Below, one piece after another: positions 1-11,399 of a DNA stretch of 64,000 bases. Under the pieces are notes generated by a model. That model worked only from the letters and a program-made list of their open reading frames with translations, did not search any database and was not told the origin of the DNA. Each line of letters opens with the position of its first letter. Within the stretch, counting starts at the first letter, position 1. The DNA lies in contig JAHRBS010000010.1 of the NCBI GenBank assembly GCA_024305745.1, positions 3,603,501 through 3,667,500 on the forward strand, given 5' to 3'. A program made the translations under genes and the position numbers. The stretch is from Polyporus tsugae. Its lineage: Eukaryota > Basidiomycota > Agaricomycetes > Polyporales > Polyporaceae.

Positions 1-1874
1 GTAGAGCGCGGAAAGAAGGCCGAGGATGGTAGATCTTGGGTGGTTGAAGACTAAGTATGTGGGAGGTTAGTGTGTGCGCTTTGATCGCTAATGAAGATGC
101 GTACACGCATCCCATGTCGGAACCGCCTGTAAGCCGTTCATCATAGACGAATCGAACCTTTCAGCCAAACGCGTTAGTGATCTTGCCCTCTCATTTTACG
201 AGCAACCATGAAACTCACCCACTAGTCATCTCGATCCCGATACATGTTGGGAACATGATCAAGTACAGAAGACGCAAATGCCTCTTTTTGTACCACGCCA
301 CTTTGTCTTCCCGCACATACCGCTGCAAGAGCGTGTCGTTTCCACCAGCGCCGACCGCCATTTCGTTCCTTCGAATTCGTATTAGGTGTCGTCAACAAGG
401 AAGCGAGTACAAGGAGAGCGACTGACGGGGATCCAGAGGAAGACGCTCTATCTGCTACCCCGCCGTCCGGCATATATACCCCACGAGTCGCTGTGCTAAA
501 CCTGTTTGCAGTTTGGGAAGTCGGCATAAACACCAGTGGGACTCGGAGTGCAGACTGGAAGACAACTTCGTACGTACTCTGATCCATGGAATCTCCGGGC
601 CACTTGGCATGCTGATCCAGGACAGGAAGGTGGAGCCGCACGACCCGGGGTTTCGACGGCCACACGCAGAGCCCGTATGCGTCTTGGACGGATGGATTAT
701 GTCGAAGGGATCGTCAACGGGGTCATGGGAGCCATCTCACGGGATAATGTCGGACTTCGAATGGGGTCGTGAGGGATTTGTGGGCAGGCCCTCGGCGTTT
801 GTGAGGCGAACGGGGCCGGGGCTTGTAGGTGTTGATTTGGTTTGAATGGTGATCAACACGAGCGACCGCCAATCTGCCTATGTACGCTGGGCAGCTTCGC
901 TGGCTCTGTCGAGGAAGTTCTATGCCACATAGAATAGAGCAGTCTATCAGGTTACCCCGCACTTCGCAGTGGGGTTGTGATAGCTTGGCACTACTTACTT
1001 GGTTGGTATCAAGCATGGAAGTGGCCGGTTCACATGAGATCGACTGGGTCGGAGCCGACGGGAAGGCGTTCGAGGTAGTTGGGCCCTGGACGATAGTGGT
1101 CATTCGCGACACACATGAAGATCCGGCATGGAGCGGCCGAGGAGATGAAGGACTTCTTTCACTCACAGCGTTTCCAAACATAGCGTATCTTGCATCCGAA
1201 GCCTATGCGCGAGGATCCTTAATGGCTGACTTGAACACGGCGTCCGATATATCGAAGTTCGAAATGGCGCTATAGCAGACTCGGAGGGTATCGAGCTCGA
1301 GTGCTGTTGCACAAAGCCACACGCTGTATGGCAAGCTAACTCACCTCTAGCAGACTTAGCTGAAGGCCCGGATAATTGAGGCATGTTCGCATGGATAGGT
1401 AATGATGGCTTTTGTTAACGTTGACTGCGGTGGACCGTGCCCGTGGCGGGTTTGCGAGATGAGGGCGCTTGTGGGCCAGCTCGTTTAGGGCAGGCACTGT
1501 CTGACAGCTGTACGGTAACGTCGGACTCCGTCGTCGTTCCCTTTCCACAGTTGTTCATTAGTTCAACGTTCAGTACGTTCAGTACTCAGTAGCTCTCGAG
1601 GTCGCTATGACGCACTAGCCCCAGGCGTCTGACATCATGACGTACCAGAGCTCTCGATTTGGCTCGTTTTGGTGTCTCTCGTCCCAGATTGGGACGTCTT
1701 CTGTTCGTCTCCTTCGCATGCATATACTCAGCCTTTGGCGGCCGTGATATTCAGGTTCCTCCCCACCACCACATCCTACGCTCGACCACATTCTACACTC
1801 GACGACCATCATCAACGACCTCTCCCGAGCACAGACCAATTTACCCTTCCACACCGCTGTCCCCAGCCTTTCCG
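1..1874. other. 5' intergenic region, no gene recognised
   Basis: No open frame here has family motifs, a splice-linked continuation or a plausible protein composition. The longest frames, about 130-150 codons near 220-665, 723-1181 and 880-1275, overlap one another on both strands and look random. The last 200-300 bases before 1875 should include the amylase promoter and 5' leader. A pyrimidine-rich, C/A-rich stretch runs from about 1750 to 1870, as is usual before basidiomycete start codons. Confidence 0.5.
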
Positions 1875-3976
1875 ATGTCTACCTGGTCCCAGATCACCAC
1901 ACTCATCGCTATAGGCTCTCTTTGCGTCACTACCCAGGGTACGAGGCACAAGACGTCCTCGGCTAGACATGCGCTGTCTCGCCATGAGACCGTCATTGTC
2001 CAGATGTTCGACTGGACCTGGGACAGCATCGCCGTAGAGTGCACCAACTTCATCGGTCCCGCTGGTTATGGGTTTGTTCAAGGTTTGTTCAAAATATCGC
2101 TAACACGATTTATTGTGCTCATTTCGCCTTGCGACGTCTCAGTGAGCCCGCCGCAGGAGCATGTAACCGGCGACCAATGGTGGACAGATTACCAACCCGT
2201 CTCCTACATCCTCATCTCCAAGCGCGGCAACAGGGACCAGTTCGCGAACATGATCGTGACTTGCCACAACGCCGGCGTTGGTGTTATCGTCGGTGAGCGC
2301 CCTTTCTCCAGCTTCGGCATAGCCACCACTGACTTGATTGCTCATGTCTATTTCCCTATGCAGACACTCTCTGGAACCACATGACGCGCTCAGACTATGG
2401 CACGGGCGTCGCAGGATCTTCGTACACCCACTACGTTTATCCGGGAATATATCAAAACCAGGACTTCCATCACTGCGGCTTGGAGCCCGGTGACGACATC
2501 GTCAACCTCGACAACCGCGCCGAGGCGCAGACGTGCGAGCTCGACAACCTCGCTGAGTAAGTGCCCATCATCGTCACTACGTGATTGTGCTTCACAATGT
2601 TTGTCGGACCCGTGTTTATTCTCACATACCCGCCACATCCACCCGTACAGTCTTGCGACCGGGACCGATTACGTGCGTGGCCGGCTTGCAGAATATGGCA
2701 ATGATCTGTTGTCGTTGGGTGCGGATGGTTTCCGCCTTGATGCAGCTAAGCGTACGTCAGGCCTTCAAGTCCTCCGTATCCATAGTTAATGTTGAATGGA
2801 CACCCTGCCACAGACATCGCTGCGACGGACATTGCCGCTATCCTGTCGCGATTGCGCTTCACTCCATACATCACGCAAGAGGTTACCTTTGGTGCTGGGG
2901 AGCCAATTACCCCAAATGAGTATACAGGCAACGGTACGTCTTCATTGTTACATTGAATGCGACGTCAATAGCGATGTTGATTGTATCGGTCTTTCAAGGC
3001 GACGTCCAAGAGTGAGTGCCTGGAGTGTCTTAGTTTTCTGTTCTAATTGCGATCTTCCTGACGGTTTAACGCAGGTTCCGTTACACCACGGCACTGTTGA
3101 ATGCGTTCTCGGGCGGAGGAATATCTAGCCTGCAGAGCTTTGACAACATCGGTACAGTGGAACGTTTGTGAAGCAATGTCACCATCTTGCTGAACCAAAA
3201 GACAGGTTGGGTTAATGGCTCGGGCGCGAATGTGTTCGTCACGAACCACGACACGGAGCGGGTATGTAATGCAGGGAAACAAACTGTCCTGCCGTCGAAA
3301 GCTGACTGTCTCGTATAGAGCGGAAAGTCCCTCAACAACAACTCTCCGTCCAACACTTATGTATCTGCGATGGTCTTCTCCCTCGCGCACCCGTATGGCA
3401 AACCCACCATCCTCTCGAGCTACGACGGCTTCACCCAGACCGACGCCGGTGCGCCCAACGGCGGATTCGGCACGTGCTCCGGGAGCGGTGGAGAGAATGG
3501 GTGGCTCTGCCAACACCGTTGGACTGCCGTCGCAGGCATGGTCGGCTTCAGGAACAACGTCGGTAACACCGCACTGACGGGGTGGGTAGCCCCCCAGTCG
3601 CAGCAGATCGCGTTCGGACGGGGTTAGTCGAGTTGTTGAACATCAGGAATGAAGTGGATGACGGAAGAGTTGTCCTGTAGGTGCTCTTGGCTTCGTCGCG
3701 ATCAACAACGCCGACTCGGCGTGGCCAGCGACGTTTTCTACGTCTCTCCCGGATGGATCTTATTGTGACGTCGTACATGGCGCTACATTGGGAGGGAACT
3801 GCGTCGGAACCTCGTAAGTGGATCATCTTCAACAGCCGCCGCCTTCTAATCATTCAATCTTGCACGGGATGCGATCTTTTAGGTTTACTGTATCCGGTGG
3901 TTCGTTCAGGGCCACGGTTCCTCCTCGCGATTCGATTGCCATCCACACCGGCGCGATGGGTCCCAAACTTCTCTGA
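1875..3976 (+). CDS. Secreted alpha-amylase, glycoside hydrolase family 13
   Basis: Hydrolyses internal alpha-1,4 bonds of starch outside the cell. Eleven exons (1875-2082, 2143-2292, 2364-2556, 2651-2751, 2814-2933, 2999-3011, 3075-3151, 3206-3261, 3319-3622, 3681-3813, 3883-3976) sum to 1449 nt, or 482 aa. The ATG at 1875 opens a hydrophobic signal peptide of about 20 residues. All four GH13 regions are visible: DTLWNHM (region I), DGFRLDAAK with the nucleophile Asp (II), ITQEVT with the acid/base Glu (III) and TNHDTE with the third acidic residue (IV). The all-beta C domain ends near AIHTGAMG. Exon 6 is only 13 nt, yet the frame stays open through it. The stop at 3974-3976 comes where relatives continue through a linker into CBM20, and a damaged CBM20 follows downstream. 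The catalytic domain therefore looks complete, but starch binding is probably lost. Confidence 0.93.
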
Positions 3977-4415
3977 CTCCGCCACGACGATGTGCGTTGC
4001 GAAAATCCCCTTTGGTCCCTCCTGAAAGATAGAATGCTGATCCATGTCTCAGAACATGCGCGATGCGCGTATTGCACTATCAACTCCTTTCCATACATAT
4101 TGCGCTGTCTGCGGCATCCACCCCGTCTGGACGGCATCCGTGAACATCCCTGCTGGGACGACGTTATTTGAATCCAAGTGCATGAGGAAGGAGACTGACG
4201 GGAGTGTAAGTCGACGTGTCCAGACACCCGCGCAGATATACATACTTACCTATGCGCCACATATATCCGCTCCAGGTCGTCTGACCCAAACCGCTCGGAC
4301 ACTGCTCCCTCCCTACCCTGGTGCGCAAAGCCTGACCACAATCGCCCACTGTTACTTACTCCGAATTTCGGTGGTGGCCATTTTCATCTAGACAGATTCT
4401 GGATCGTGTGACTCC
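3962..4415 (+). pseudogene. Decayed CBM20 starch-binding domain behind the amylase
   Basis: Three stretches in different frames resemble consecutive pieces of CBM20. About 3966-4020 reads FSDSATTM, like the FSETATTT opening of the domain. About 4105-4206 reads HPVWTASVNIPAGTT, then RKETDGS, the core of the domain. After a possible intron ending near 4276, a piece reads SDPNRSDTAPS, the usual SDPNRS motif. The parts do not share one frame, a stop (TGA) lies near 4022, and the linker normally between catalytic domain and CBM20 is missing. I infer that the amylase once carried a C-terminal CBM20 and lost it by small indels. Sequencing or assembly errors are the main alternative. Confidence 0.75.
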
Positions 4416-5169
4416 TTCCCCCAAGTTCCCAAGGTTTTTGTTCGAAGCTAGATTATTGTACATATGATAAGACGTCTGGCGATAGTGCATTCATTGTCCG
4501 GATCCTCACGTCGAAGATTGCGTATGTTCTTCGTGGTCGTCGCCGTCGGACTTGCTTCATGCATGACACAGGACCTTCCCAAATACAAAGTTCCGCGCCC
4601 GCAAGAACGGCGACACAAGCGATTGGTGAGGATGGTCGTGGACGGCGGGCCGCTGGCCCGTCCACCGAACCTTGCGGTGCTCGGCTGTTTCCGAAGGCCC
4701 AGCCGGCTGAGCGCTAGCGTACCGTTCGATCTTATCAATGACCACCATGTCCTTTCCCTGTTTCTCAGTTCTATCGAGGCTCCACTCAACTAGCTGACCT
4801 GAAGTTCTAGAGGAGGATCTCTAGAGTTAGTATGTGATTTTCCAGCTTTTGAAATCGCCACCCCACTTTTTCTATATTTACCTGACCGTCGCCGTGACTC
4901 ATGCCTGGACACCTTCTCACTCACTCACAAGGAATCTCCCAGACGAAGTCATAGAACAGCGTCACCGTGGGCTGGACCGCGCTGTTGCACCCTTATCGCA
5001 AGTCGAAGCACCCCTGCATGCGAAACGCGATGGGACCTTCGGACCGGTTTTTCTTGTACTCCGCACCCTGTGTAAGTTACCCTTAGTGCGCGAGTATATA
5101 TGTATTCGCGCACGTCTCATGGTCGGCTCCCTTCAAGTCTTTTCCGCTACAGGAGAAGTACCACCCGAC

Positions 5170-6765
5170 ATGCCACGGAAGGTTTTGATTGGCTTTGGAG
5201 TGGATGCCGACGCTGCGTCTGGATGGTATGTCGTGGTGCGCTTCATCGAAATGTCAGATCTAACTCAGACCTGAACCTTCCTAGGATCGGATCTCTTGGA
5301 GCGGAGAACTCGCCGACGGACGTGTCACGGGTTAGTTTTTGTCAGTGCGACTGGAGGCCTTCTGACAATGGTCTCCAGGGAATGTACGCTGGTGAAGTCG
5401 GTATTCCCCGCCTTCTGAAGCTGTTCGCGAAGTACAACATCAAGACCACGTGGTTCATCCCAGGTAAGACGTTCCATTACGCGTCCCGACGACGGTAATA
5501 ACCAAAGCTCATCGACATTTCAGGACATAGTGTCGAGACATTCCCGGAGCAAATGGCGGCCGTCAGGGACGCCGGTCACGAAATGTGCGTGTCTTGTGCC
5601 TCTTTTCACTTCATCGAATTCGGTGGGTGACATTATGCGCGCATATAGCGGCTTGCACGGATACCTCCATGAGCGACAGACGCGGCTTACTGTCGAGCAA
5701 CAAAAGGACGTCCTGGATCACGCGTATGACGTCATTACCAAATTCAACAACGGCGTTCCTCCGAAGGGCAACTGCGCGCCGTGCTGGGACACGACTCGTG
5801 ACAACGCTCGCCTTCTGATCGAGAAAGGCATCGAATACGGTGAGTGCGCTTCCTAGCAGGATAGTCCATGATCGCTCACGAAGGTGGATAGACCACTCGG
5901 ATATGGCTCACGAGTGCGTAATTGATACCTCAAGCAATAGTCGACTGTACTAACGTCGGATCCTTAGTTCGCAAGCATACTATCTGCGTATGGGAGACGA
6001 CTGGACGAAGATCAACTACCAGGCGGAGGCGGAGACGTGGATGAGACCTCTCGTTCGCGGCGCAGAAACTGGCTTGGTGGAGATTCCAGCCAACTGGTAG
6101 GTTCGCACCCATATCATCGGTGAGGTCGAGCTGAAGCGCATGAGTTAGGTACCTGGATGACTGGCCGCCTCTAATGTAAGCTTGCACTCCATGTTTAACG
6201 CTGTCGGCAATCGCTGAATCCCCAACCTCGCTAGATTCGTGAAGACGTCCGCGAACTCGAATGGCTGGGTAGGCAGTCCTGTTGATGGCGAAAGGGGGAA
6301 GGCAATCTGAACGATTCCCTCAGGTCAACACACGGGATGTGGAACAGCTATGGAAGGACATGTTCACATACCTCTACCGGTCCGTGGATTCGTCATCTTC
6401 ATCCCCGCGACGTTGCTTGGCTTACACAAATTTGACAGGGAGGAGGGGGATTTCATCTTCCCCATTACGATCCATCCAGACGTCAGCGGGTGAGCATTCC
6501 GATGGAATGCTTCTATGCGCGCCGCCGATTCTGAATTCTGATATCAGCCGGCCTCACGTCCTTCTTATGCTCGCACGTCTTTCCTGCCGTTAGCGAGTGC
6601 CGTACTTTGTTAACCCCATTCCTGCATTATCAGGAGCGCTTCATCGAATGGGTCAACACCCACGAAGGCGTGCAGTGGGTGCGCATGATCGACATGGCGA
6701 ACGAGTACCGCTCTCGTGTCGCCCCTGCGCCAAATGCCATCATGCCTAGTGGCCTCGCAGCGTAG
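5170..6765 (+). CDS. Polysaccharide deacetylase-family protein (NodB fold, PgdA/PuuE-like), copy 1
   Basis: Metal-dependent deacetylase or amidase of the NodB fold. By overall pattern it belongs with the Helicobacter PgdA-like and PuuE-like cytosolic branch rather than the secreted chitin deacetylases. The substrate is unknown. Thirteen exons sum to 915 nt (304 aa). Visible motifs are the N-terminal IGFGVDADA with the metal/catalytic Asp, [20 protein letters not shown] with the paired metal-binding His, [24 protein letters not shown] near the C terminus and [11 protein letters not shown]. No signal peptide is seen from the chosen ATG. Two oddities set it apart from copy 2 at 29.1-30.8 kb. The intron after codon group LLMLL-type (about 6573) appears to use a GC donor where copy 2 has GT. 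The conserved APWWE motif reads APCWD. These could mean relaxed constraint, but the frame is otherwise intact. Confidence 0.85.
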
Positions 6766-7234
6766 TTGTCTGGGAGTGGATGGGCAGACGCCGATCGGGA
6801 TTCCCGAACGGTGGGAGCTGGGCGGTGAGTGGTCATCCGCGCGAAGACAGGTCAAATTGGGCTGTGCATTGCAAACGTCCATAACAATTGAAAATTCAAA
6901 TGTGCTTGCATATTTCGGAGCTGCCGATTCGTTTGGAGGTCTCTACGCGGCGGAGGGTTAAGTACTTGACACTCTTTTGAACTCGGGTGTTGTACACCGG
7001 AAGCGATTTCTTTTTGGCTGCATGCTGGTTGTGATCGAGCATTGTCCGGTCACAATCTATGTAGGACGACTACAAGTACTGCGAAGATCCCGACTAGTGC
7101 ATCCCACGTTGATAACACAAGTCTCAGCAACACACTTTTCTCACAGCAAGTATGGGTTCCTCGGGGCCTTTCGTTGTACAGCGCTCACGTTTGACGACAA
7201 CAGACTCACTGTTGTGTCTCTTTTCACTCCTGCA

Positions 7235-7754
7235 CCTGGGCCTCCGACCCGTCTGGGCTACTCGCGCCTCGCGCCGGGATCCACGTCTCTCCGCTTTGCC
7301 TTGGTGGCATGAGCATCTGTGACAAGTGGGACCGATTTGGGGTGGGCTCCATGGATGGCAAGGCCGCGTCGTTCCGCTTGCTTTACGCCTGATTCGATGC
7401 CGGTGGCAACTTCATAGACACCCCGAACAACCAGTGAGTCACAGATGGCTTATCTCTGCGGTATTCGAGCCGAGTAGCAGTTCAATTGAATTGCTATCCT
7501 ACAGTCAAGATGGAAACTCTGAGGAGTTCGTCGGAGAATGGGCGGAAGCTCGCGGTATTCGGAACCAGCTCGTTCTCGCCACAAAGGTGAATTTTGGTAG
7601 CAGATTCAATGATTTTTGTGGACACCGTGCTGAAAATGTTCCCATACAGTACGGGAACAACATCCATCGCGGTAACGACTCCATCGCACGGAAAGTGAAC
7701 TTCGGCGGCGACAATCTTAACTCCCTCAATACGCTTTCCGGTCAGAGGACCTAA
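7235..7754 (+). pseudogene. Aldo-keto reductase (aryl-alcohol dehydrogenase-like) pseudogene 1
   Basis: Resembles the first third of fungal aryl-alcohol dehydrogenases (AKR superfamily, NAD(P)H-dependent). Pieces seen in order are APGPPTRLGYSRLAP, CLGGMSICDKWDRFGVGSMD, FDAGGNFIDTPNN, SEEFVGEWAEARGIR with LVLATK, then YGNNIHRGNDSIARKVNF. A frameshift separates the first two, a TGA interrupts the DAxxDAGGNFIDT block, and the rest of the barrel (about 200 residues) is absent. The recognisable sequence ends close to the AlkB remnant at 7757. A second remnant of the same family lies at 12.4-13.3 kb. Confidence 0.82.
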
Positions 7755-7756
7755 TT

Positions 7757-8382
7757 TTGACGTGTATGCGCACGTTCTTCCAGGAGGGCATCGGAAACCA
7801 GGTCATGCTCTTCGAGCGTGCGCCGTCCTCCGAATCCGACAGTACGTCTCCCGCTCCTACTTCCCTCACCAAGCTTCCATCGTTTCTGTCCGATCTTCTG
7901 TCCACCCTTGATGCCCTCCTCCGGCCGTCTGTATCTCCGGGGGTCCATGATCTATTATTCTCTCCATCCCCCGCTTCGTACGAGGGCCCTCCACGCCAGT
8001 CGATTATCAACCTCTACGGGCCTGGCGAGGGCAGCGATCCCCATGTCGACCTCCTCGACGTGTAAGGGAACGGCATCATGGGTGTCAAGCTCAGGGTGCG
8101 CGATGCAGTTCGTGAGGATGTCATTGGACCAGCCGCAGTGGGATGCGCTTTCATCACCCACAGTGCCCGACCGATGCCCGTTGTACCTGCCAAGGAGAGC
8201 GTGGTCATCATGACGGTAGAGGGATCGAGAAGCGGGTCGACGATTGGGCGGAGGTGTCTCCTGACAGCTCGCAGAGCGTGTTGCTGGAACGGGACATACA
8301 GCTCAGCGCCACCCTTCGAGGGCTACTAGTATTGGCTGGTCCAGACGTAGTTGGGGCTGCATCGGGAAGTGGGAGGTCATGA
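7757..8382 (+). pseudogene. AlkB-type 2-oxoglutarate/Fe(II) dioxygenase pseudogene
   Basis: Resembles AlkB-homologue dioxygenases (nucleic acid or protein demethylases). The first block reads GIGNQVMLFERAP, then INLYGPGEGSDPHVDLLDV, which contains the HxD iron-binding motif. The frame then shifts to SSGCAMQFVRMSLDQPQWDA and CPLYLPRR, and shifts again to GIEKRVDDWAEV and RDIQLSATLRGLL. The second iron-binding His region, normally a GEARYxWxHGI-like block, is largely deleted between the last two pieces. No N-terminal exon was found, because the aldo-keto reductase remnant abuts it. With three frame changes and loss of a metal-ligand region, it is judged non-functional. Confidence 0.75.
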
Positions 8383-10063
8383 GGGTGTCATGTAACATTT
8401 TTCCCCACACGTGCGTGCGCCGCTCTCGTCGCACGATGTCTAGCGACAATGCATACGTAGGCGAATTGTGGAATTGTGTGAGATCTGCAAGGTCTGTATT
8501 GTGGGGTTCGAGAGCAAAACGGGGGTGACCCGACTTATCTGTCCAATTCGATCGCTTATTGTGCTGTTTAGTATGTTCGATGGCTGAAGAACAAGTTCTG
8601 CTAGCAACCGTTCTTCGAGCTTGCACACCGAGCAAAGTGCAAACGTGCGCCGGTACGTACCTTGTCAACCTCATGAGGTTATCGATGGACTTACTGCCGC
8701 TCAATAACCATCCGTCCATCTTAGGCATTCTGCATAACTACTGTAGCATACCTCAGCGGCGGAGATGCACCGCATCTGAACTTGGTATGTGATCAAGCAA
8801 ATAGGACGTCCCATTCCATGCCACGCCCACGTTCGTAGTGTGAAGTTGCGGGATAATGCCGCGCTGTCGGCACTTTTTTGCAGCATCGAGGGAGTGCCTT
8901 CCGAAGTCCATTCTTCTTGCCTTTACGAGGGTCTTCCTATCCGTGCCCCGCCGGTGATTTCCCACGGCGTGGTCTGTGATCCAAGGTTATCCACTGCCTT
9001 TTTCAACCTCTCCGGCGGGTTCTCCATGCATGGGATCAACCTCGTCACTGTGACGCGTTCAGGAATGGAACCTGTGCGAGTACGATCATCGAGACGCAGA
9101 AAGCTAGCAATGCCATTCCACTCAAAACACCGAACGCGAACGTGCACGATCGGTGCAACCCAAACGAACCTCAACAGGACCGGTCGTTAATGGACACCGT
9201 GACTGTTCTGGCCTTGCGAAGCCCATGTGAGTTCCCGACCTCATTGCATGCTGCGGGCTTACGTTTGAATCTGTCTTCATCTGTCCCTACAGGAAGTTGT
9301 TCTGTGAACTTTGGACTCGAACCTAGATCTAGTGATCATCGCAAAACGGTACTTGATCAAGCAGGACAGAACGTGGCGGTGTTGTTTGCTAGCAGACTCC
9401 AATGCGAGCTCGAGACCCACAAGGGCCGGCTTTCCTCACCCCCGAGTGGTAGAAAGCATCGATAATAATATCAAGGCTTTTCACTCGCGCCCCGGCTCGG
9501 GTTGGACCGTGGAACATCTCGAGCTCGCATAGGAGTCGTAACTAAATTACCTGAACTAGTTTTCGTCGGTGAAGGCTACCATTCCGTGGTCCGTTGTGAT
9601 GCATCTCGCCTTCCGCTTTCGCCCTCCATAAGCCGAGCTCTCTGCTGTCTGGCGAAGAGAAGCGAGGCCCTCTTGGTGCGTTTGCATGGAACATACACAG
9701 GTGGTCGCATCGTAGGGGGGCAGTCCCCCTCAGCTGACCACAGTGACAGACAGCTCTTTGTTTCGCTTCTTGGCTACGGCCGTGGATCTCGCTTTGACGA
9801 CTGTTTGTTCCTTACCCACTGACCTCCTCTTCCTCTTCCATGCTTGCTGATATCCGACTCGGACAGTCATCGACCAACGCCGTTGTTGTGCCCCAACGTC
9901 ACATGGCTTGAGGTACTGTCGGCCCGCTGAGTCAAACCGTCTGTAAACTCTGTCAACTGCTTTCACAGGAAGACCATAAATACTGGGGGAATCCAGAGGA
10001 ACCGGCAGTCAACTCCTCTGACCATCCAGCTCCCACCCACACGCAGTCCTCGTCTTCGCCACC
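8383..10063. other. Intergenic region, no gene recognised
   Basis: About 1.7 kb between the AlkB remnant and the beta-domain gene. Several open stretches of 70-130 codons exist (for example 8789-9190 and 9142-9465 on the plus strand), but none shows family motifs or consistent splice-linked extension. The right end should contain the promoter of the gene starting at 10064. Confidence 0.45.
9975..9983 (+). promoter_or_regulatory. Possible TATA-like box of the beta-domain gene
   Basis: CATAAATAC lies about 85 nt before the ATG at 10064. The same spacing is seen for the clearer TATATAT boxes in front of the related beta/pseudo-caspase genes (about 95 nt before their ATGs). The assignment rests only on position and A/T composition. 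Confidence 0.35.
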
Positions 10064-10815
10064 ATGTTCATCTACAACGGCAAGTTCAACTGGCCCAACT
10101 ACGCCTCGAACGAGACGATCACCATCGTATTCCCCGCCGGCTTTGCCCTCAACGACCCCGTCAGTGCTTACTGGCAGTGGACGGTCGACGCGAAAGACAA
10201 CAAGAAGGCTAGCGTTGCCAAAGTAGGTTTCCCGCTGAACGCGATCCCCCCCCCCCACCGCGCTGACCAGCCCCACAGTCCGCCGTCGTCCAGAACGTCA
10301 CCACGGCTTCGGACGGCTCCTCCAGCTTCCTCTTCTCCTTCGGCTACTACTCCTTCGACGCGACCGTCACCGCCGACTTCAAGACGCTCACCGTGGAGAT
10401 GCGCGACCCGAAGGACGACGCCTCCGGCCCGTTCGTCCTCGGCGCGACGCACGTCAACGTTACGAGCATCCCGTCGGTCGTCGTGTACACGGGGAGGCTG
10501 GAGTGGTGGATCCACGCTAAGGAGGAGATGACGACGCTCGTCGTGCCGTACGGCGTCGCGGAGGGCAACTTCTTCGGACTGTACCACCAGTGGACCGTCA
10601 ACGCCCAGGGCGTCGAGAAGGCGAACGTGGCCGTCAATGGCGTGTTCCAGGACGTCAAAATCGAGGAGGGCGGCCGCATCACGGCGAAGTTCAGCGCGTC
10701 GTACTACACGTACACCTTCACGTTCAACGGTGACAAGGAGGGCTCGTTCGTCCTGTCGGAGCCCCAGGACAAGAAGTCTGGGGACAACAAGTTCAAGCTC
10801 GCGTACGCCTTGTAG
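10064..10815 (+). CDS. Stand-alone tandem beta-domain protein
   Basis: Two exons (10064-10222 and 10279-10815) give 231 aa. The protein is two related units of about 110 residues. Each starts with a Y(N/T)G(K/R)L/F-W block, followed by a TxVxPxGxAxxxxxxxYxQWTV(D/N) block and ending in FxxxYYxxxxTF-type strands. In unit 1 these read MFIYNGKFNW, VFPAGFALNDPVSAYWQWTV and FGYYSFDATV. In unit 2 they read VVYTGRLEWW, LYHQWTVNAQG and SYYTYTFTF. Alternating polar/aromatic residues suggest an all-beta fold. It aligns with the N-terminal half of the beta/pseudo-caspase genes (13.7-15.5, 41.3-43.0, 48.4-50.2 kb) but ends before the caspase-like part. No signal peptide or membrane segment is seen. I do not recognise a named family. 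It could be a regulator, decoy or ancestor of the fused proteins. Confidence 0.85.
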
Positions 10816-11399
10816 CGGTTGGGGCCGCTACGCACGGCCGCGCCGCGTGCGCGGTTCTGGTCGCTCGAGTTTCGTGCAGGGTGTTCTCGCATCCTCGTCC
10901 TGTATCCGTTGTCGCGTTCTCCGTCTGATGTACTGATGACTCGTTTACGCCTGTACGTTGTTGGTTTCGGTCATGGTCTCCTCTACGTACGCCACGGGTT
11001 CTGTTGTACGGTATCCAGGTTCCGGCTGTCGTCTGCAGAATGTGTATAGATTCCGAAGTCAGGTTCATGTGCGCGATCCGAGTTGACAGTGACTGAGTGC
11101 CAGGGTGGCATGGGCGTCCATTCAACAAGTACTTACTCGATGTCGCCTTGCCGGTGGCAGCTTCCAGTTTCCTCCGTGGTCCATGCTCGGGATCGAGTTG
11201 TTCAGCTGGAGTTCAGTTGATCATCGTATTTTTATCAATTGAGAGACACGTGGAGTTCAAGATCAGGACCGTACTAAGAGCTGGTGATGGCGCAAGCCTC
11301 GGAAAGCCGGTGCTGTGGCACGGCCCGGTCACTCCGCCGCGTTACAGCTGGGACGCATTCGCGCCTTTGACGCCGTCTCCAATGAAGTCCGCTTCCACG

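Noticed and set aside
222..1275. Overlapping open frames of 130-150 codons on both strands
   Set aside because: They overlap each other, have no family motifs or signal sequences, and no splice-linked extension. Such frames are expected by chance in GC-rich DNA.
9142..9465. Possible small gene with a 107-codon frame
   Set aside because: No recognisable domain, no conserved neighbour, and the codon pattern is not distinct from the surrounding non-coding DNA.
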